Shown here one piece after another: positions 1 to 9,295 of a stretch of 57,009 nucleotides of DNA. The DNA comes from Hyphomicrobiaceae bacterium (lineage in GTDB: Bacteria; Pseudomonadota; Alphaproteobacteria; Rhizobiales; Hyphomicrobiaceae): contig JAKFWF010000016.1 of NCBI GenBank assembly GCA_021730785.1, forward strand, positions 1-57,009, written 5' to 3'. Each line of letters begins with the position of its first letter. Positions within the stretch are counted from its first letter, which is position 1. Below the pieces are notes generated by a model. It was not told the origin of the DNA, did no database searches, and saw only the letters and a program-made list of their open reading frames with translations. The position numbers were made by a program, and so were the translations under genes.

Positions 1-2
1 CC

Positions 3-1280
3 CCCCACCCCGGCCCTCCCCCTCAAGGGGGGAGGGAGGGAACAAAACTGCGGGGAGAGGGGGCTCAGCCCGAAATCCTGTTCTACGTCGCGAGCCGTGG
101 CCACCACGAGGATATCGGCGGACTGACCCCCGGCTCGATGACGCCGAAGGCCACCCACATCGACGAGGAGGGCGTCTATATCGACAACTTCAAGCTCGTC
201 GACCAAGGGCGCTTCCTCGAGGTCGAGACACACGCCCTGCTGTCGGGCGCGAAGTACCCGGCGCGGCGGCCTGACAAGAACATCGCCGACCTCAAGGCAC
301 ACGTCGCCGCCAACGCCAAGGGCATGGCCGAACTCGACAAGATGGTTGCCCATTTCGGGCTCGACGTGGTCAAAGCCTACATGAACCACGTACAGGACAA
401 CGCCGAGGAGAGCGTGCGTCGCCTGCTGTCGCGACTGAAGGACGGCACGTTCCGGGTCGAGATGGACCAGGGCACGCATGTGCAGGTGAAGATCACCGTC
501 GACCAGAAGAACCGCTCCGCGATCGTCGATTTCGCCGGCACATCGCAATCGTCCGGCAACAACTTCAATGCGCCTGCGCCCGTGACGCGCGCAGCCACGC
601 TCTACGTGTTCCGCCTGATGTGCGACGAGGCGATCCCGATGAACGCCGGCTGCATGAAGCCGATCACGCTCAAGATCCCCGAAGGCTCGCTTCTAGCGCC
701 GGTCTATCCGGCAGCCGTCGTCGCCGGCAATGTCGAGACCAGCCAGATCGTCACGAACTGCCTGCTGGCGGCACTTGGTGCCATGGGACCATCGCAGGGC
801 ACCATGAACAACCTCACGTTCGGCAATGCGCGCGTGCAATATTACGAGACCATCTGCTCGGGCTCGCCGGCCGGCTACTTCTCGGACGGCCGCGGTTTCA
901 ATGGGACCTCGGGCGTGCACGTGCACATGACCAACACGCGTCTTACCGACCCCGAGATCCTCGAGTTGCGCTATCCCGTATTGCTTGAAACGTTCGGCAT
1001 CCGGCGCGGATCAGGGGGCAAAGGCAAGTGGAGCGCAGGCGATGGCACCTATCGCCGCATCCGTTTCCTGGAACGCATGGACTGCGCGATCCTCTCGGGC
1101 TATCGCCGTGTGCGGCCCTTTGGCCTCGATGGCGGCGCTGCGGGCCAATGTGGCCGCAATGCCGTGCGCCGCATGTCGGGCATCGAGGAGGACTTGCAGG
1201 GTTGCGACCAGACCATACTGGAAGCGGGCGAAGCCATCATCATCGAAACGCCGACTGGAGGCGGTGTTGGTCGAACCTAA
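3..1280 (+). CDS. Hydantoinase B / oxoprolinase-family protein, C-terminal part (partial)
   Basis: This is the C-terminal portion (about 400 residues) of a HyuB/5-oxoprolinase B-type subunit, which acts in ATP-dependent opening of cyclic amides such as hydantoins or 5-oxoproline together with a HyuA subunit. Family hallmarks are clear: FYVASRGHH then DIGG..PGSM just before the ATG at 138, THIDEEGV.IDNF, GHVQDNAEESVRR, the SGNNFNAP block, NVETSQ, the glycine-rich GTMNN.TFGN and the C-terminal ETPTGGGVG. The frame is open back to base 3, but recognisable homology starts only near base 72; bases 1-68 are a C/G-rich palindrome unlike coding sequence. The ATG at 138 is internal to the conserved domain, so it is not the true start. 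About 150 N-terminal residues of a stand-alone HyuB are missing. The substrate cannot be told. Confidence 0.85.
   Translation, partial: PHPGPPPQGGREGTKLRGEGAQPEILFYVASRGHHEDIGGLTPGSMTPKATHIDEEGVYIDNFKLVDQGRFLEVETHALLSGAKYPARRPDKNIADLKAHVAANAKGMAELDKMVAHFGLDVVKAYMNHVQDNAEESVRRLLSRLKDGTFRVEMDQGTHVQVKITVDQKNRSAIVDFAGTSQSSGNNFNAPAPVTRAATLYVFRLMCDEAIPMNAGCMKPITLKIPEGSLLAPVYPAAVVAGNVETSQIVTNCLLAALGAMGPSQGTMNNLTFGNARVQYYETICSGSPAGYFSDGRGFNGTSGVHVHMTNTRLTDPEILELRYPVLLETFGIRRGSGGKGKWSAGDGTYRRIRFLERMDCAILSGYRRVRPFGLDGGAAGQCGRNAVRRMSGIEEDLQGCDQTILEAGEAIIIETPTGGGVGRT
14..36. repeat. 9-bp perfect C/G palindrome at window start
   Basis: CCCTCCCCC (14-22) is followed by loop TCAAG and GGGGGAGGG (28-36). 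It looks like a dispersed intergenic hairpin repeat, yet it lies directly against the interior of a HyuB coding frame. Confidence 0.6.
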
Positions 1281-1367
1281 CAGACGATAAAGCCACGCAC
1301 GAGGGTACGACCTCATGCGTGGCCCAAAATTCGATCCCGCTGCGGCGGTGCCGACCAAGCGCCAAAC

Positions 1368-1664
1368 TCAGTGCAGGCTTTCCACGTGCAGCTTGTCGCC
1401 CATGGCGTGTCCGATGGCGGCCTGGCGGCTGTCGGTGAGCGCCAGCGGCGTCCCGTCGGCCGCGTGCAGCGCAAACAGACTGATGCCTTTCGGCAAGCCC
1501 TTCACTGCGGGATACATCCGGTTTGCCTCGTCCGAACTCAGCATCTTGATGTAGGCGACCTTGCCATCGCCCAGCCGGGCAAGCTCACCCATGCTGATGT
1601 GGGACGCGGACCGCCGACGCGGCTTGCGGGGCTTGGGCACTTGTGTTCGCTTCTGCTCAACCAT
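1368..1664 (-). CDS. DUF1150 family protein
   Basis: A 98-residue protein with a basic N-terminal tail (KPRKPRRR) and the DUF1150 core: MGELARLGDGKVAYIK, then a LFALHAADGTPLALTDSR segment near the C-terminus. The family is nearly confined to Alphaproteobacteria and is typically encoded next to a small heat-shock protein, as here (hsp20 ends 128 bases upstream on the same strand). Biochemical function is unknown. The neighbourhood suggests co-expression under heat stress, probably from the RpoH-type promoter ahead of hsp20. Confidence 0.9.
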   Translation of the reverse strand: MVEQKRTQVPKPRKPRRRSASHISMGELARLGDGKVAYIKMLSSDEANRMYPAVKGLPKGISLFALHAADGTPLALTDSRQAAIGHAMGDKLHVESLH

Positions 1665-1792
1665 GACGGATACCTCCTGTGGCAGAGTTCCAGCACGTCA
1701 GGCTTATCGCTTGAAATGGTTGCTAGTTGCGACCAAACCAAGACCAATCCATGGTGGCTGGATTCGTGATCGTTTGCTATCGTAAAGCAAAC

Positions 1793-2227
1793 CTAGACTT
1801 TAGACGCGGTTTGACCGATTTCGATACGCCGCGTGAGGCGTTCCGGCTCATGGCGCACCAGATCGATGGTTAACAAACCGCTATCGAGGCCGGCTGCAAG
1901 AACCTCGATTCCATCGGCCAGAACGAAGGTGCGCTGGAACTGCCGGGCAGCGATTCCGCGGTACAGGAAATCGCGCGATTTATCATCCTGCTGGCGGCCG
2001 CGTATCATCAGCTGGCTGTCTTCCAGCGTAATTTCCAGTTGCTCGCGTGTGAATCCGGCAACTGCCAGGGTGATGCGCAGCAATTCGCGGTTTTCGCTCG
2101 GCCGGGCAACCCGCTCGATGTTGTAGGGGGGATAGCCGTCGCTGCCCTTGCCGGCCCGGTCGATCAACCGTTCGAGTTCCTCGAAGCCCAGCATCATCGG
2201 GCTCGAGAGCATGGAAATGCGCGTCAT
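1793..2227 (-). CDS. Small heat-shock protein, Hsp20 / alpha-crystallin family
   Basis: A 144-residue ATP-independent holdase chaperone. The N-terminal region resembles IbpA (LGFEELERLIDRA, YPPYNIER), and the alpha-crystallin domain follows (RITLAVAGFTREQLEITLEDSQLMIRG, RGIAARQFQRTFVLADGIEV, DSGLLTIDL). The start at 2227 is chosen because the IbpA-like N-terminus begins there and a GAAAGGG Shine-Dalgarno lies about 8 bases upstream; the frame is open further upstream but that part is not family-like. The C-terminal I-x-I anchor is weak (RRIEIGQ). It heads a probable operon with the DUF1150 gene. Regulation: a near-consensus sigma-32 promoter lies about 110 bases upstream, and the leader could pair with the Shine-Dalgarno (see the 2236-2311 site). 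Confidence 0.92.
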   Translation of the reverse strand: MTRISMLSSPMMLGFEELERLIDRAGKGSDGYPPYNIERVARPSENRELLRITLAVAGFTREQLEITLEDSQLMIRGRQQDDKSRDFLYRGIAARQFQRTFVLADGIEVLAAGLDSGLLTIDLVRHEPERLTRRIEIGQTASKV

Positions 2228-2235
2228 ATCGATGG

Positions 2236-2311
2236 CCCTTTCGCTAAGCGACCACTGTGAGTGAGCCTGTGAACCCCGTGTGGGCGTTCCATGGCCGCCA
2301 GCCCCGAAGGG
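2236..2311 (-). promoter_or_regulatory. Candidate RNA-thermometer pairing in hsp20 leader
   Basis: On the minus strand the leader carries CCCUUCG (complement of 2305-2311), which can pair with CGAAAGGG (complement of 2236-2243), the hsp20 Shine-Dalgarno, with one bulged A. The CCCUUCG copy also forms a UUCG-capped hairpin (GCCC UUCG GGGC). ROSE-type thermometers occupy this position before hsp20 genes in rhizobia. A full ROSE consensus was not found, so this is only a candidate. Confidence 0.3.
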
Positions 2312-2335
2312 CGCCGGCAGTCTTTCCTGGTGAGG

Positions 2336-2363
2336 AAATGGGGAGTGGGCTATCAGTTTCAAG
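2336..2363 (-). promoter_or_regulatory. RpoH (sigma-32)-type heat-shock promoter of hsp20-DUF1150
   Basis: Read on the minus strand: CTTGAAA (complement of 2357-2363), a 13-base spacer, then CCCCATTT (complement of 2336-2343). This matches the sigma-32 consensus CTTGAAA-N13/14-CCCCAT almost perfectly and points at hsp20, predicting a leader of roughly 100 nt. Confidence 0.85.
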
Positions 2364-2417
2364 TCTCCCGGAGCCGCTAGTCCCTGTGGACACACACAGA
2401 TCCCAACTTGGCCCGCG

Positions 2418-3161
2418 ATGATGACTTTGCCCCCTGAAATCCTGCTGATCCTCGCGGGCGCCCTGCTCGGCGGCTTCGTCAACGGCCTGTCGGGCTTCGG
2501 CACCACGATCGTTGCGCTACCGTTCTGGGTCCATGCCCTGCCACCCGTGGTGGCCGCCCAACTGGGCGCAGCCCTGGGCGTCACCGGCCACCTGGTGACA
2601 CTGCCCGCGCTACGCCACCTGATCCGCTGGCGCGCGGTCGTGCCCTATATCGCCGCTGGCCTGATTGGCGTGCCGCTTGGCACAACACTTTTGCCCATGC
2701 TGGAACCACGCCTGTTCAAACTCGGCGTTGGCAGCATGGTGGTGCTGTTCTGCGCCTTCCAGCTGTTGAGCCGGGACCGGCTGCGGTTCCGGCACGGCGG
2801 CACCGCAGCCGACGCTGTCGTGGGCCTGGCAGGGGGATTTCTCGGTGGGCTGGCGGGCATGTCCGGGCCGCTGCCGACGATGTGGGCGTCGTTGCGCGGG
2901 CTTGGCCGGGATGACAAGCGCACCCTGTTCCTGACGTTCAACCTGACCATGCTGGCCGCCATGCTGTGCGCGTCGGCCATGCAGGGCCTGCTGTCGCTCG
3001 AACTCGGACGCGCGATCCTCATTTCGCTGCCCGCGTCCCTGATCGGCGCACGGCTCGGGCAATGGACATATCACCGCCTCAACGCGCGGCGCTTCGATCG
3101 ACTGATCCTCGTGCTGCTGCTGCTGTCGGGCGCCAGCCTGCTGTGGGGCAATATCGGATAG
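2418..3161 (+). CDS. TauE/SafE (TSUP) family anion exporter
   Basis: A 247-residue polytopic inner-membrane protein of the TSUP family (sulfite, sulfoacetate and related organic-anion export). About seven to eight hydrophobic helices are visible. The two family glycine repeats are GGFVNGLSGFGTTIVALPF (residues about 19-37) and GGFLGGLAGMSGPLPTMW (about 139-156), at the start of each half. Two adjacent ATG codons (2418 and 2421) could serve as start. It is divergent from hsp20. The substrate cannot be deduced; the sulfite-reduction genes at 28-31 kb are too far away to be evidence. Confidence 0.88.
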   Translation: MMTLPPEILLILAGALLGGFVNGLSGFGTTIVALPFWVHALPPVVAAQLGAALGVTGHLVTLPALRHLIRWRAVVPYIAAGLIGVPLGTTLLPMLEPRLFKLGVGSMVVLFCAFQLLSRDRLRFRHGGTAADAVVGLAGGFLGGLAGMSGPLPTMWASLRGLGRDDKRTLFLTFNLTMLAAMLCASAMQGLLSLELGRAILISLPASLIGARLGQWTYHRLNARRFDRLILVLLLLSGASLLWGNIG

Positions 3162-3246
3162 GATTCGTTGCCACCGTCACATTCCTGCGCTGATGCCTTG
3201 CCAGAACGGTCTGGAAATCGTCCATCCCGGCAGAGGCTCTCGACCC

Positions 3247-3921
3247 ATGTTGAAAACCACCAAGTCCGCTTCCCTCGCGACAGCCCTCGTACTGCTGAGC
3301 TTCGCGGCCGCCGTTCCGACTTTTGCCCAGGAAAAGAAGTCGGAGACGGCCGGCACCTCGATTCCGCTCGATGAGCTGACGCCCGAGGAGAAGGCCGAGC
3401 GCGAAGCCCGCAAGGCCTGCAAGGTGTCGATCTGCGCCATCTTCCACAACCGCAAGGCGGACGGACCCGACGTGGCGTGCAGCGTGCTGAAGACCTGGCG
3501 CAAGGAACAGCTCGACAAGATGGTGTCGAAGGCCAAGGTGTCGTGGCCCTGGGGTCGCGTGAAGTGCGTCGCCGACGTCAAATTGAAGCGCGCCGATCTG
3601 ATCAAGGGCATGACGGATGCAAAATTCGAAGCCCAGCTCGAAAAGCACGAGGTCAAGTGCGAGGTCGACCGCGACAAGGAGCCGAAGGCCGAGATCAACT
3701 TCGACTTCTCGCCGAAGATCACGTTCGAGGCCGGCAAGGCGACCAGGGCGACGCTCAACTGGGGCAAGATCGAAGCGCCGACGCTGGTCAAGGGCGCGCT
3801 GTGGACGGCGACCGCCACCGACAATACTTTCAACGTGCTGCAGTCGACGATCGTCGAGGACATCAACGACTTCATCGGCAACAAGTGCACGGAAGTGAAG
3901 GACGACTGGAAGGGCCAGTGA
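3247..3921 (+). CDS. Conserved hypothetical secreted protein
   Basis: A 224-residue protein with a classical signal peptide: basic MLKTTK, a hydrophobic stretch SLATALVLLSFAAAV and a likely cleavage after PTFA. The mature part is charged and has several cysteines (for example KACKVSICAIF, VACSVLK, VKCVADV, HEVKCEVDR, NKCTEVK) compatible with periplasmic disulfides. The start at 3247 is preferred over an upstream in-frame ATG at 3193 because the signal peptide begins here and AGAGG lies about 10 bases upstream. I do not recognise a named domain. It is followed by a 157-base gap before nudC. Confidence 0.75.
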   Translation: MLKTTKSASLATALVLLSFAAAVPTFAQEKKSETAGTSIPLDELTPEEKAEREARKACKVSICAIFHNRKADGPDVACSVLKTWRKEQLDKMVSKAKVSWPWGRVKCVADVKLKRADLIKGMTDAKFEAQLEKHEVKCEVDRDKEPKAEINFDFSPKITFEAGKATRATLNWGKIEAPTLVKGALWTATATDNTFNVLQSTIVEDINDFIGNKCTEVKDDWKGQ

Positions 3922-4078
3922 GAGGCCAGTGACGGGCCAATGAAAGCTGAGTGAAGGCCGGTCGCGTCTGCATTACCGGTGGGGTTAATCGGTTGCAGGG
4001 GTCTCGGTCAGGCGTTGCCCGGCCCGAACGAGTATGCTCTGTCTCCCGTCACACCCGACGCTCGCCAGGGAGAGCCCG

Positions 4079-5026
4079 ATGATTCCGACGCTCAGGACGA
4101 CGACCAGCCTCGACCGCATGGGCATGAAGCGCAGCGACGAGGCCTATATCTCAGGCCTGCGCGATGCACCCGCTGCCCGCTTTCTGGTGCTCGCCGACGC
4201 GAAACCGGTGATCAACTCGAACGAAGCCAAGACCGAAGCATCGATCCGCTGGTTTGCACAAAAGGAACTGCAGGACCTCGGACTGCCGACGGCGGACGCG
4301 CTCTTCCTCGGCGTCGAACGCACGACCGGGGTCGGCCACTTCGCGGTCGCCGTCAGCGAGCATCGCGCCAAGAACGCGCCGGGGGGGGGCGCCATCATGC
4401 GGCCGATCGTCGATCTGCGCTCGCTCGCCATGCAGGGCGTCATGAGCGCCGATGATCTCTCCCTCATCGGCCAGGCCAAGGCCCTCACCCACTGGCACGA
4501 GAGCACGCACTGCTGCGGTCGCTGCGGCGGCACGACCATGATCAAAGACGCCGGCTGGAAGCGCAAATGCTGGGCCTGCGGGCAGGAGCATTTTCCGCGT
4601 ACCGACCCGGTCGTGATCATGCTGGTCACCGACGGCGAGCGCTGCCTGCTCGGACACGAAGGCCGCTTCCAGAAGGAGCCGCGCATGTACTCGACCCTCG
4701 CCGGCTTCATCGAGCCGGGCGAAGACCTGGAACATGCCGTGCGCCGCGAGATCTTTGAGGAAGCCGGCATCGACGTGGGCGAAGTGCGCTATCACTCATG
4801 CCAGCCCTGGCCGTTCCCGCACTCGCTGATGCTGGGCGCCATCGCCATGGCAAAATCCACCACGATCAACATCGATCCCGCCGAGATCGAGGAAGCGCGC
4901 TGGTTCACCAAAGCCGACGTGCAGCTGATGCTCGACCGCAAACACCCGGACAACTACTGGGTGCCCGGCCAGCAAGCGATCGCCCGCGCGCTCATCAAAG
5001 CGTTCGTCGACGGGTGGTGGAAGTAG
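4079..5026 (+). CDS. nudC: NAD+ diphosphatase (NADH pyrophosphatase / decapping) NudC
   Basis: A 315-residue Nudix hydrolase that splits NAD(H) into NMN(H) and AMP and can remove NAD caps from RNA. An N-terminal NUDIX-like domain is followed by a zinc ribbon (C146-x2-C149 and C164-x2-C167), the Nudix box GFIEPGEDLEHAVRREIFEEAG (about 209-230) and the NudC-specific QPWPFPHS array (about 242-249). ATG 4079 has AGGGAG at good spacing; an in-frame ATG at 4034 gives a non-conserved extension. A run of nine G residues (4381-4389) lies inside the coding sequence at Pro101-Gly104, a possible slippage or sequencing-error site. The CDP-alcohol transferase gene starts 18 bases downstream, probably in the same operon. 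Confidence 0.94.
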   Translation: MIPTLRTTTSLDRMGMKRSDEAYISGLRDAPAARFLVLADAKPVINSNEAKTEASIRWFAQKELQDLGLPTADALFLGVERTTGVGHFAVAVSEHRAKNAPGGGAIMRPIVDLRSLAMQGVMSADDLSLIGQAKALTHWHESTHCCGRCGGTTMIKDAGWKRKCWACGQEHFPRTDPVVIMLVTDGERCLLGHEGRFQKEPRMYSTLAGFIEPGEDLEHAVRREIFEEAGIDVGEVRYHSCQPWPFPHSLMLGAIAMAKSTTINIDPAEIEEARWFTKADVQLMLDRKHPDNYWVPGQQAIARALIKAFVDGWWK

Positions 5027-5044
5027 CGCAGCGGTGATTGCGTC

Positions 5045-5656
5045 ATGCTCGACAGCCGGTTCCGGCGCCTGATCGATCCACCGCTCGATGCACTGGCGCG
5101 CCGCATTGCTGGCGCCGGCATCACGGCCGATCAGTTGACGGTTGCCGGCGCGGTGTTTGGGATCGCAGCAGCGGCGGCGATCATGCTTGGTGCCTTCGCA
5201 ATCGCACTCGTCCTGTTCGCGGCGGGCCGCATTGTCGATGGCCTGGACGGCGCCGTGGCACGGCAGTCGCAGTCGACCGACCGCGGGGCGTTGCTCGATA
5301 TCACGCTCGACTTTCTGGTGTACGCGGCGATCCCGCTGGCCTTTGCGGTCCATGATCCAGCGCGCAACGCGCTGGCCGCTGCGACATTGCTCGCCGCCTT
5401 CCTGATCAACGGCACGGCGTTCCTCGCTTTTGCCCTGATGGCCGAACGCCAGAAACTCGAGACGACCGCACAAGGGCGAAAGTCGATCTATTATCTGGCC
5501 GGGCTCGCCGGCGGCAGCGAGACGATCATCGCCTTCGTCGCATTCTGCCTGCTGCCATCGTGGTTCCCAGTGCTCGCCTTCGCGTTTGCCGCACTGTGCT
5601 TCGTGTCGGGCAGCGCCCGCATCCTGATCGCAGCCCAGCGCCTTGGAAAAACATGA
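5045..5656 (+). CDS. CDP-alcohol phosphatidyltransferase family protein
   Basis: A 203-residue integral membrane enzyme that would transfer a phosphatidyl group from CDP-diacylglycerol to an alcohol. The catalytic signature D-x2-DG-x2-AR...G-x3-D-x3-D is complete: D65, D68-G69, A72-R73, G81, D85, D89. About five to six transmembrane segments are visible. The acceptor alcohol (glycerophosphate, inositol, choline or other) cannot be read from the sequence. It follows nudC by 18 bases on the same strand and converges with ftsB. Confidence 0.88.
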   Translation: MLDSRFRRLIDPPLDALARRIAGAGITADQLTVAGAVFGIAAAAAIMLGAFAIALVLFAAGRIVDGLDGAVARQSQSTDRGALLDITLDFLVYAAIPLAFAVHDPARNALAAATLLAAFLINGTAFLAFALMAERQKLETTAQGRKSIYYLAGLAGGSETIIAFVAFCLLPSWFPVLAFAFAALCFVSGSARILIAAQRLGKT

Positions 5657-5678
5657 ACCTGAAATCCAAGCTGCGGCG

Positions 5679-5978
5679 CTACTTCTGCGTGGGCACGACC
5701 ACGATCGAATCCGCCGGCAGGTAGCCGAGAACGTCGGCTGCGATGAAGGTCACCAGATCGGCATCGGGCTTGTCGGGTGCCAGCAGGGCAACGTCGCGGC
5801 GCAGACGCACGCGCACGGCTTCCAGGCGGCCGATCTCGCCTTCCAGTATACTGGCGCGCTCGATCAGCTTTTGTCTGGCCTGGAAACCGTGGCTGCCGTT
5901 CAGGGCGTGATGGGCGAAGTAGACCGCAAGCGCGAGGCTGCCAAGCAGAACCAGAGGTAGCCGGGGTTTGCGCCGCAT
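5679..5978 (-). CDS. ftsB: Septum formation initiator FtsB/DivIC family
   Basis: A 99-residue bitopic protein: short basic N-terminus (MRRKPR), one transmembrane helix (residues about 8-22), then a short coiled coil (residues about 33-62, ARQKLIERASILEGEIGRLEAVRVRLRRDV) and the alphaproteobacterial tail ADLVTFIAADVLGYLPADSIVV. It belongs to the divisome subcomplex with FtsL and FtsQ. Its place directly downstream of eno on the same strand is the standard alphaproteobacterial arrangement. Confidence 0.9.
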   Translation of the reverse strand: MRRKPRLPLVLLGSLALAVYFAHHALNGSHGFQARQKLIERASILEGEIGRLEAVRVRLRRDVALLAPDKPDADLVTFIAADVLGYLPADSIVVVPTQK

Positions 5979-6130
5979 TAGTCTCCTCGGCCGTCGTTCG
6001 ATCAGTCAGGGACGCGGAACAAGGGGGGACGAGACACTTCAAGGACGCAGGCACGAGGGAATAATAGCCAGCCGAACTTAAAGCCAGGTAAAGCCGCGCA
6101 CCGTTTTGCCATAATTTGTGACAAAACGCT

Positions 6131-7495
<1,365 letters not shown>

Positions 7496-7536
7496 CTAGG
7501 CCGCCTGATGGGCGAGGCGAACATTCCGGAGTGCGC

Positions 7537-8259
7537 ATGCAGAACCAGCCAGCCACGAGTACCAGTCCGCGCGCAGCCGCCGACTATGCGGCACACGAAG
7601 GGCGCATGCTGCGCCGGATCTTGATGATTTCCATGCCGCTGGCGTTCGTGTTCCTCTTGTGCTGGCCGTCCGCTGGGCCCCTGTTCCGTTTGCACAACGC
7701 TGGATCCGGCTCGATGGCACCGACACTGCAGCCCGGCCAATACTTTGTCAGTTCACGTTGGTCCTACGACTACAGTCGTTATTCCTTCGACTGGCTCGAT
7801 CTTCCGATCACCGGCCGCATTCCGACAGGCGCGCCGACATTCGGCGACATTGTCACGTTCCGCCACCCGCAAGAGCGCAAGATCATGTACGTGAAACGCG
7901 TCGTCGGATTGCCCGGGGACCGCATTCAGATGGTCAATGGCCGGCTGGTGATCAACGACACGGCCACGGAACGCCGGCAGATCGCAAGCCTGCCCGATCC
8001 AGCGCCATCCGGCACCCGCCGAGCGGTTCGAACCTACGTCGAGATCCTGCCAAACGGCACGTCTCATCGCATCATTGAAACGGACGGAGATGCGGGCTCC
8101 CTCGACCACACCGCTCTGTTCACGGTGCCGCCCGACCACCTCTTCATGCTCGGCGACAATCGTGACAACTCGCTCGACAGCCGCGTTGCCGGCAACGTCG
8201 GCGGCATTGGTTTCGTTCTGCTGGAACTCGTGATCGGCAAGGCCGTGCTTGTATTTTGA
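7537..8259 (+). CDS. lepB: Signal peptidase I
   Basis: A 240-residue inner-membrane serine protease that removes Sec/Tat signal peptides. One N-terminal transmembrane segment (residues about 27-43) precedes the catalytic Ser59 in GSGSMAPTL. The general-base Lys120 lies in MYVKRVVGLPGD, and the conserved GDNRDNSLDSR box is present. Insertions around residues 76-100 and 140-175 are usual for the family. ATG 7537 has GGAG five bases upstream; a GTG at 7531 is the alternative. The copy is unusual in standing alone rather than in an acpS-lepB-rnc operon. Confidence 0.93.
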   Translation: MQNQPATSTSPRAAADYAAHEGRMLRRILMISMPLAFVFLLCWPSAGPLFRLHNAGSGSMAPTLQPGQYFVSSRWSYDYSRYSFDWLDLPITGRIPTGAPTFGDIVTFRHPQERKIMYVKRVVGLPGDRIQMVNGRLVINDTATERRQIASLPDPAPSGTRRAVRTYVEILPNGTSHRIIETDGDAGSLDHTALFTVPPDHLFMLGDNRDNSLDSRVAGNVGGIGFVLLELVIGKAVLVF

Positions 8260-8353
8260 TTGCTCCCCACTTGGCATCGCAATTGCGCCGTGCAGTAATC
8301 ATATCGAGACGGAGTGCAGCAGCAGCGCCAGCCGTTAGGGATCACGTCACATC

Positions 8354-9061
8354 ATGCGCAAAGGTTCGGCAGCCCTGGTGCTGTTTTCGGGCGGCCAGGA
8401 TTCGACGGTCTGCCTCGCCCATGCGCTCGACACCTATGCGACGGTGGAGACGATCGGCTTCACCTACGGCCAGCGCCATGGCGTCGAACTCGCCGCGCGC
8501 GTCGAGATCCTGGACAAGCTGCCCAAGCTGTTCCCCAAGTGGGGAAAGCGCCTCGGTGCCGATCATGTCGTCGACCTCGCCTCGTTCGGTGCGATCAGCG
8601 AAACCGCAATGACCCGCGACATCGCCATCGAGACGAGCGCGAACGGCCTGCCCAACACGTTCGTTCCCGGACGCAATCTCGTGTTCTTCACCTATGCGGC
8701 AGCACTCGGCTATCGCCGTGGCATCACCACCTTGATCGGCGGCATGTGCGAAACCGACTTCTCGGGCTATCCCGATTGCCGCGACGACACGCTGCAGAAC
8801 CTCGCCCACACGTTGAGCCTCGGCATGGACCGCGAGTTCTCGATCGTCACGCCCTTGATGTGGATCGACAAGGCTGGAACCTGGGCCAAGGGCCACAAGC
8901 TCGGCGGGGCGAAACTGACGGATCTCATCATCGAAGCTTCGCACACCTGCTATCTTGGCGTGCGAGGCAAGAAGCATGCCTGGGGCCATGGCTGCGAAAC
9001 GTGCCCCGCCTGTCAGTTGCGCAGCAAAGGACACGCCCTGTGGCAAGCCGGCCGGACCTGA
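8354..9061 (+). CDS. queC: 7-cyano-7-deazaguanine synthase
   Basis: A 235-residue ATP-dependent ligase that converts 7-carboxy-7-deazaguanine and ammonia to preQ0 in queuosine biosynthesis. Visible: PP-loop [16 protein letters not shown] (residues about 11-26), [12 protein letters not shown], the [15 protein letters not shown] segment, [15 protein letters not shown], and the C-terminal zinc site [16 protein letters not shown]. No other queuosine gene (queD, queE, queF) is in the window. It overlaps the following small gene by 22 bases. Confidence 0.95.
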   Translation: MRKGSAALVLFSGGQDSTVCLAHALDTYATVETIGFTYGQRHGVELAARVEILDKLPKLFPKWGKRLGADHVVDLASFGAISETAMTRDIAIETSANGLPNTFVPGRNLVFFTYAAALGYRRGITTLIGGMCETDFSGYPDCRDDTLQNLAHTLSLGMDREFSIVTPLMWIDKAGTWAKGHKLGGAKLTDLIIEASHTCYLGVRGKKHAWGHGCETCPACQLRSKGHALWQAGRT

Positions 9062-9288
9062 TCCACGGCATCGAATGCGCACTCGCTGGCGACTGGCAGG
9101 CAGCGCACGTGATCGCGCAGTCCGACGAAACGGATCGCGATTATTGTTGGCTGCACGCCTGCCTGCACAAGATCGAGGGCGACGAAGACAACGCACGCTA
9201 CTGGTATCGCCGCGCCGGCCATGCCTATGAAGCCTATGGCGACGCCCGCGCCGAACTCGCCGCCATGAAGGCAGCACTTACTTATTGA
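9040..9288 (+). CDS. Conserved hypothetical protein translationally coupled to queC
   Basis: An 82-residue protein starting at GTG 9040, inside the 3' end of queC; AAAGGA sits about 9 bases upstream within queC. Features: [43 protein letters not shown] and an Ala-rich end. The pattern looks like a short helical-repeat (TPR-like) protein. Similar small genes are familiar beside metabolic genes in alphaproteobacteria, but I know no function. The overlap implies translational coupling. Confidence 0.7.
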   Translation: MASRPDLIHGIECALAGDWQAAHVIAQSDETDRDYCWLHACLHKIEGDEDNARYWYRRAGHAYEAYGDARAELAAMKAALTY

Positions 9289-9295
9289 GCAACGT

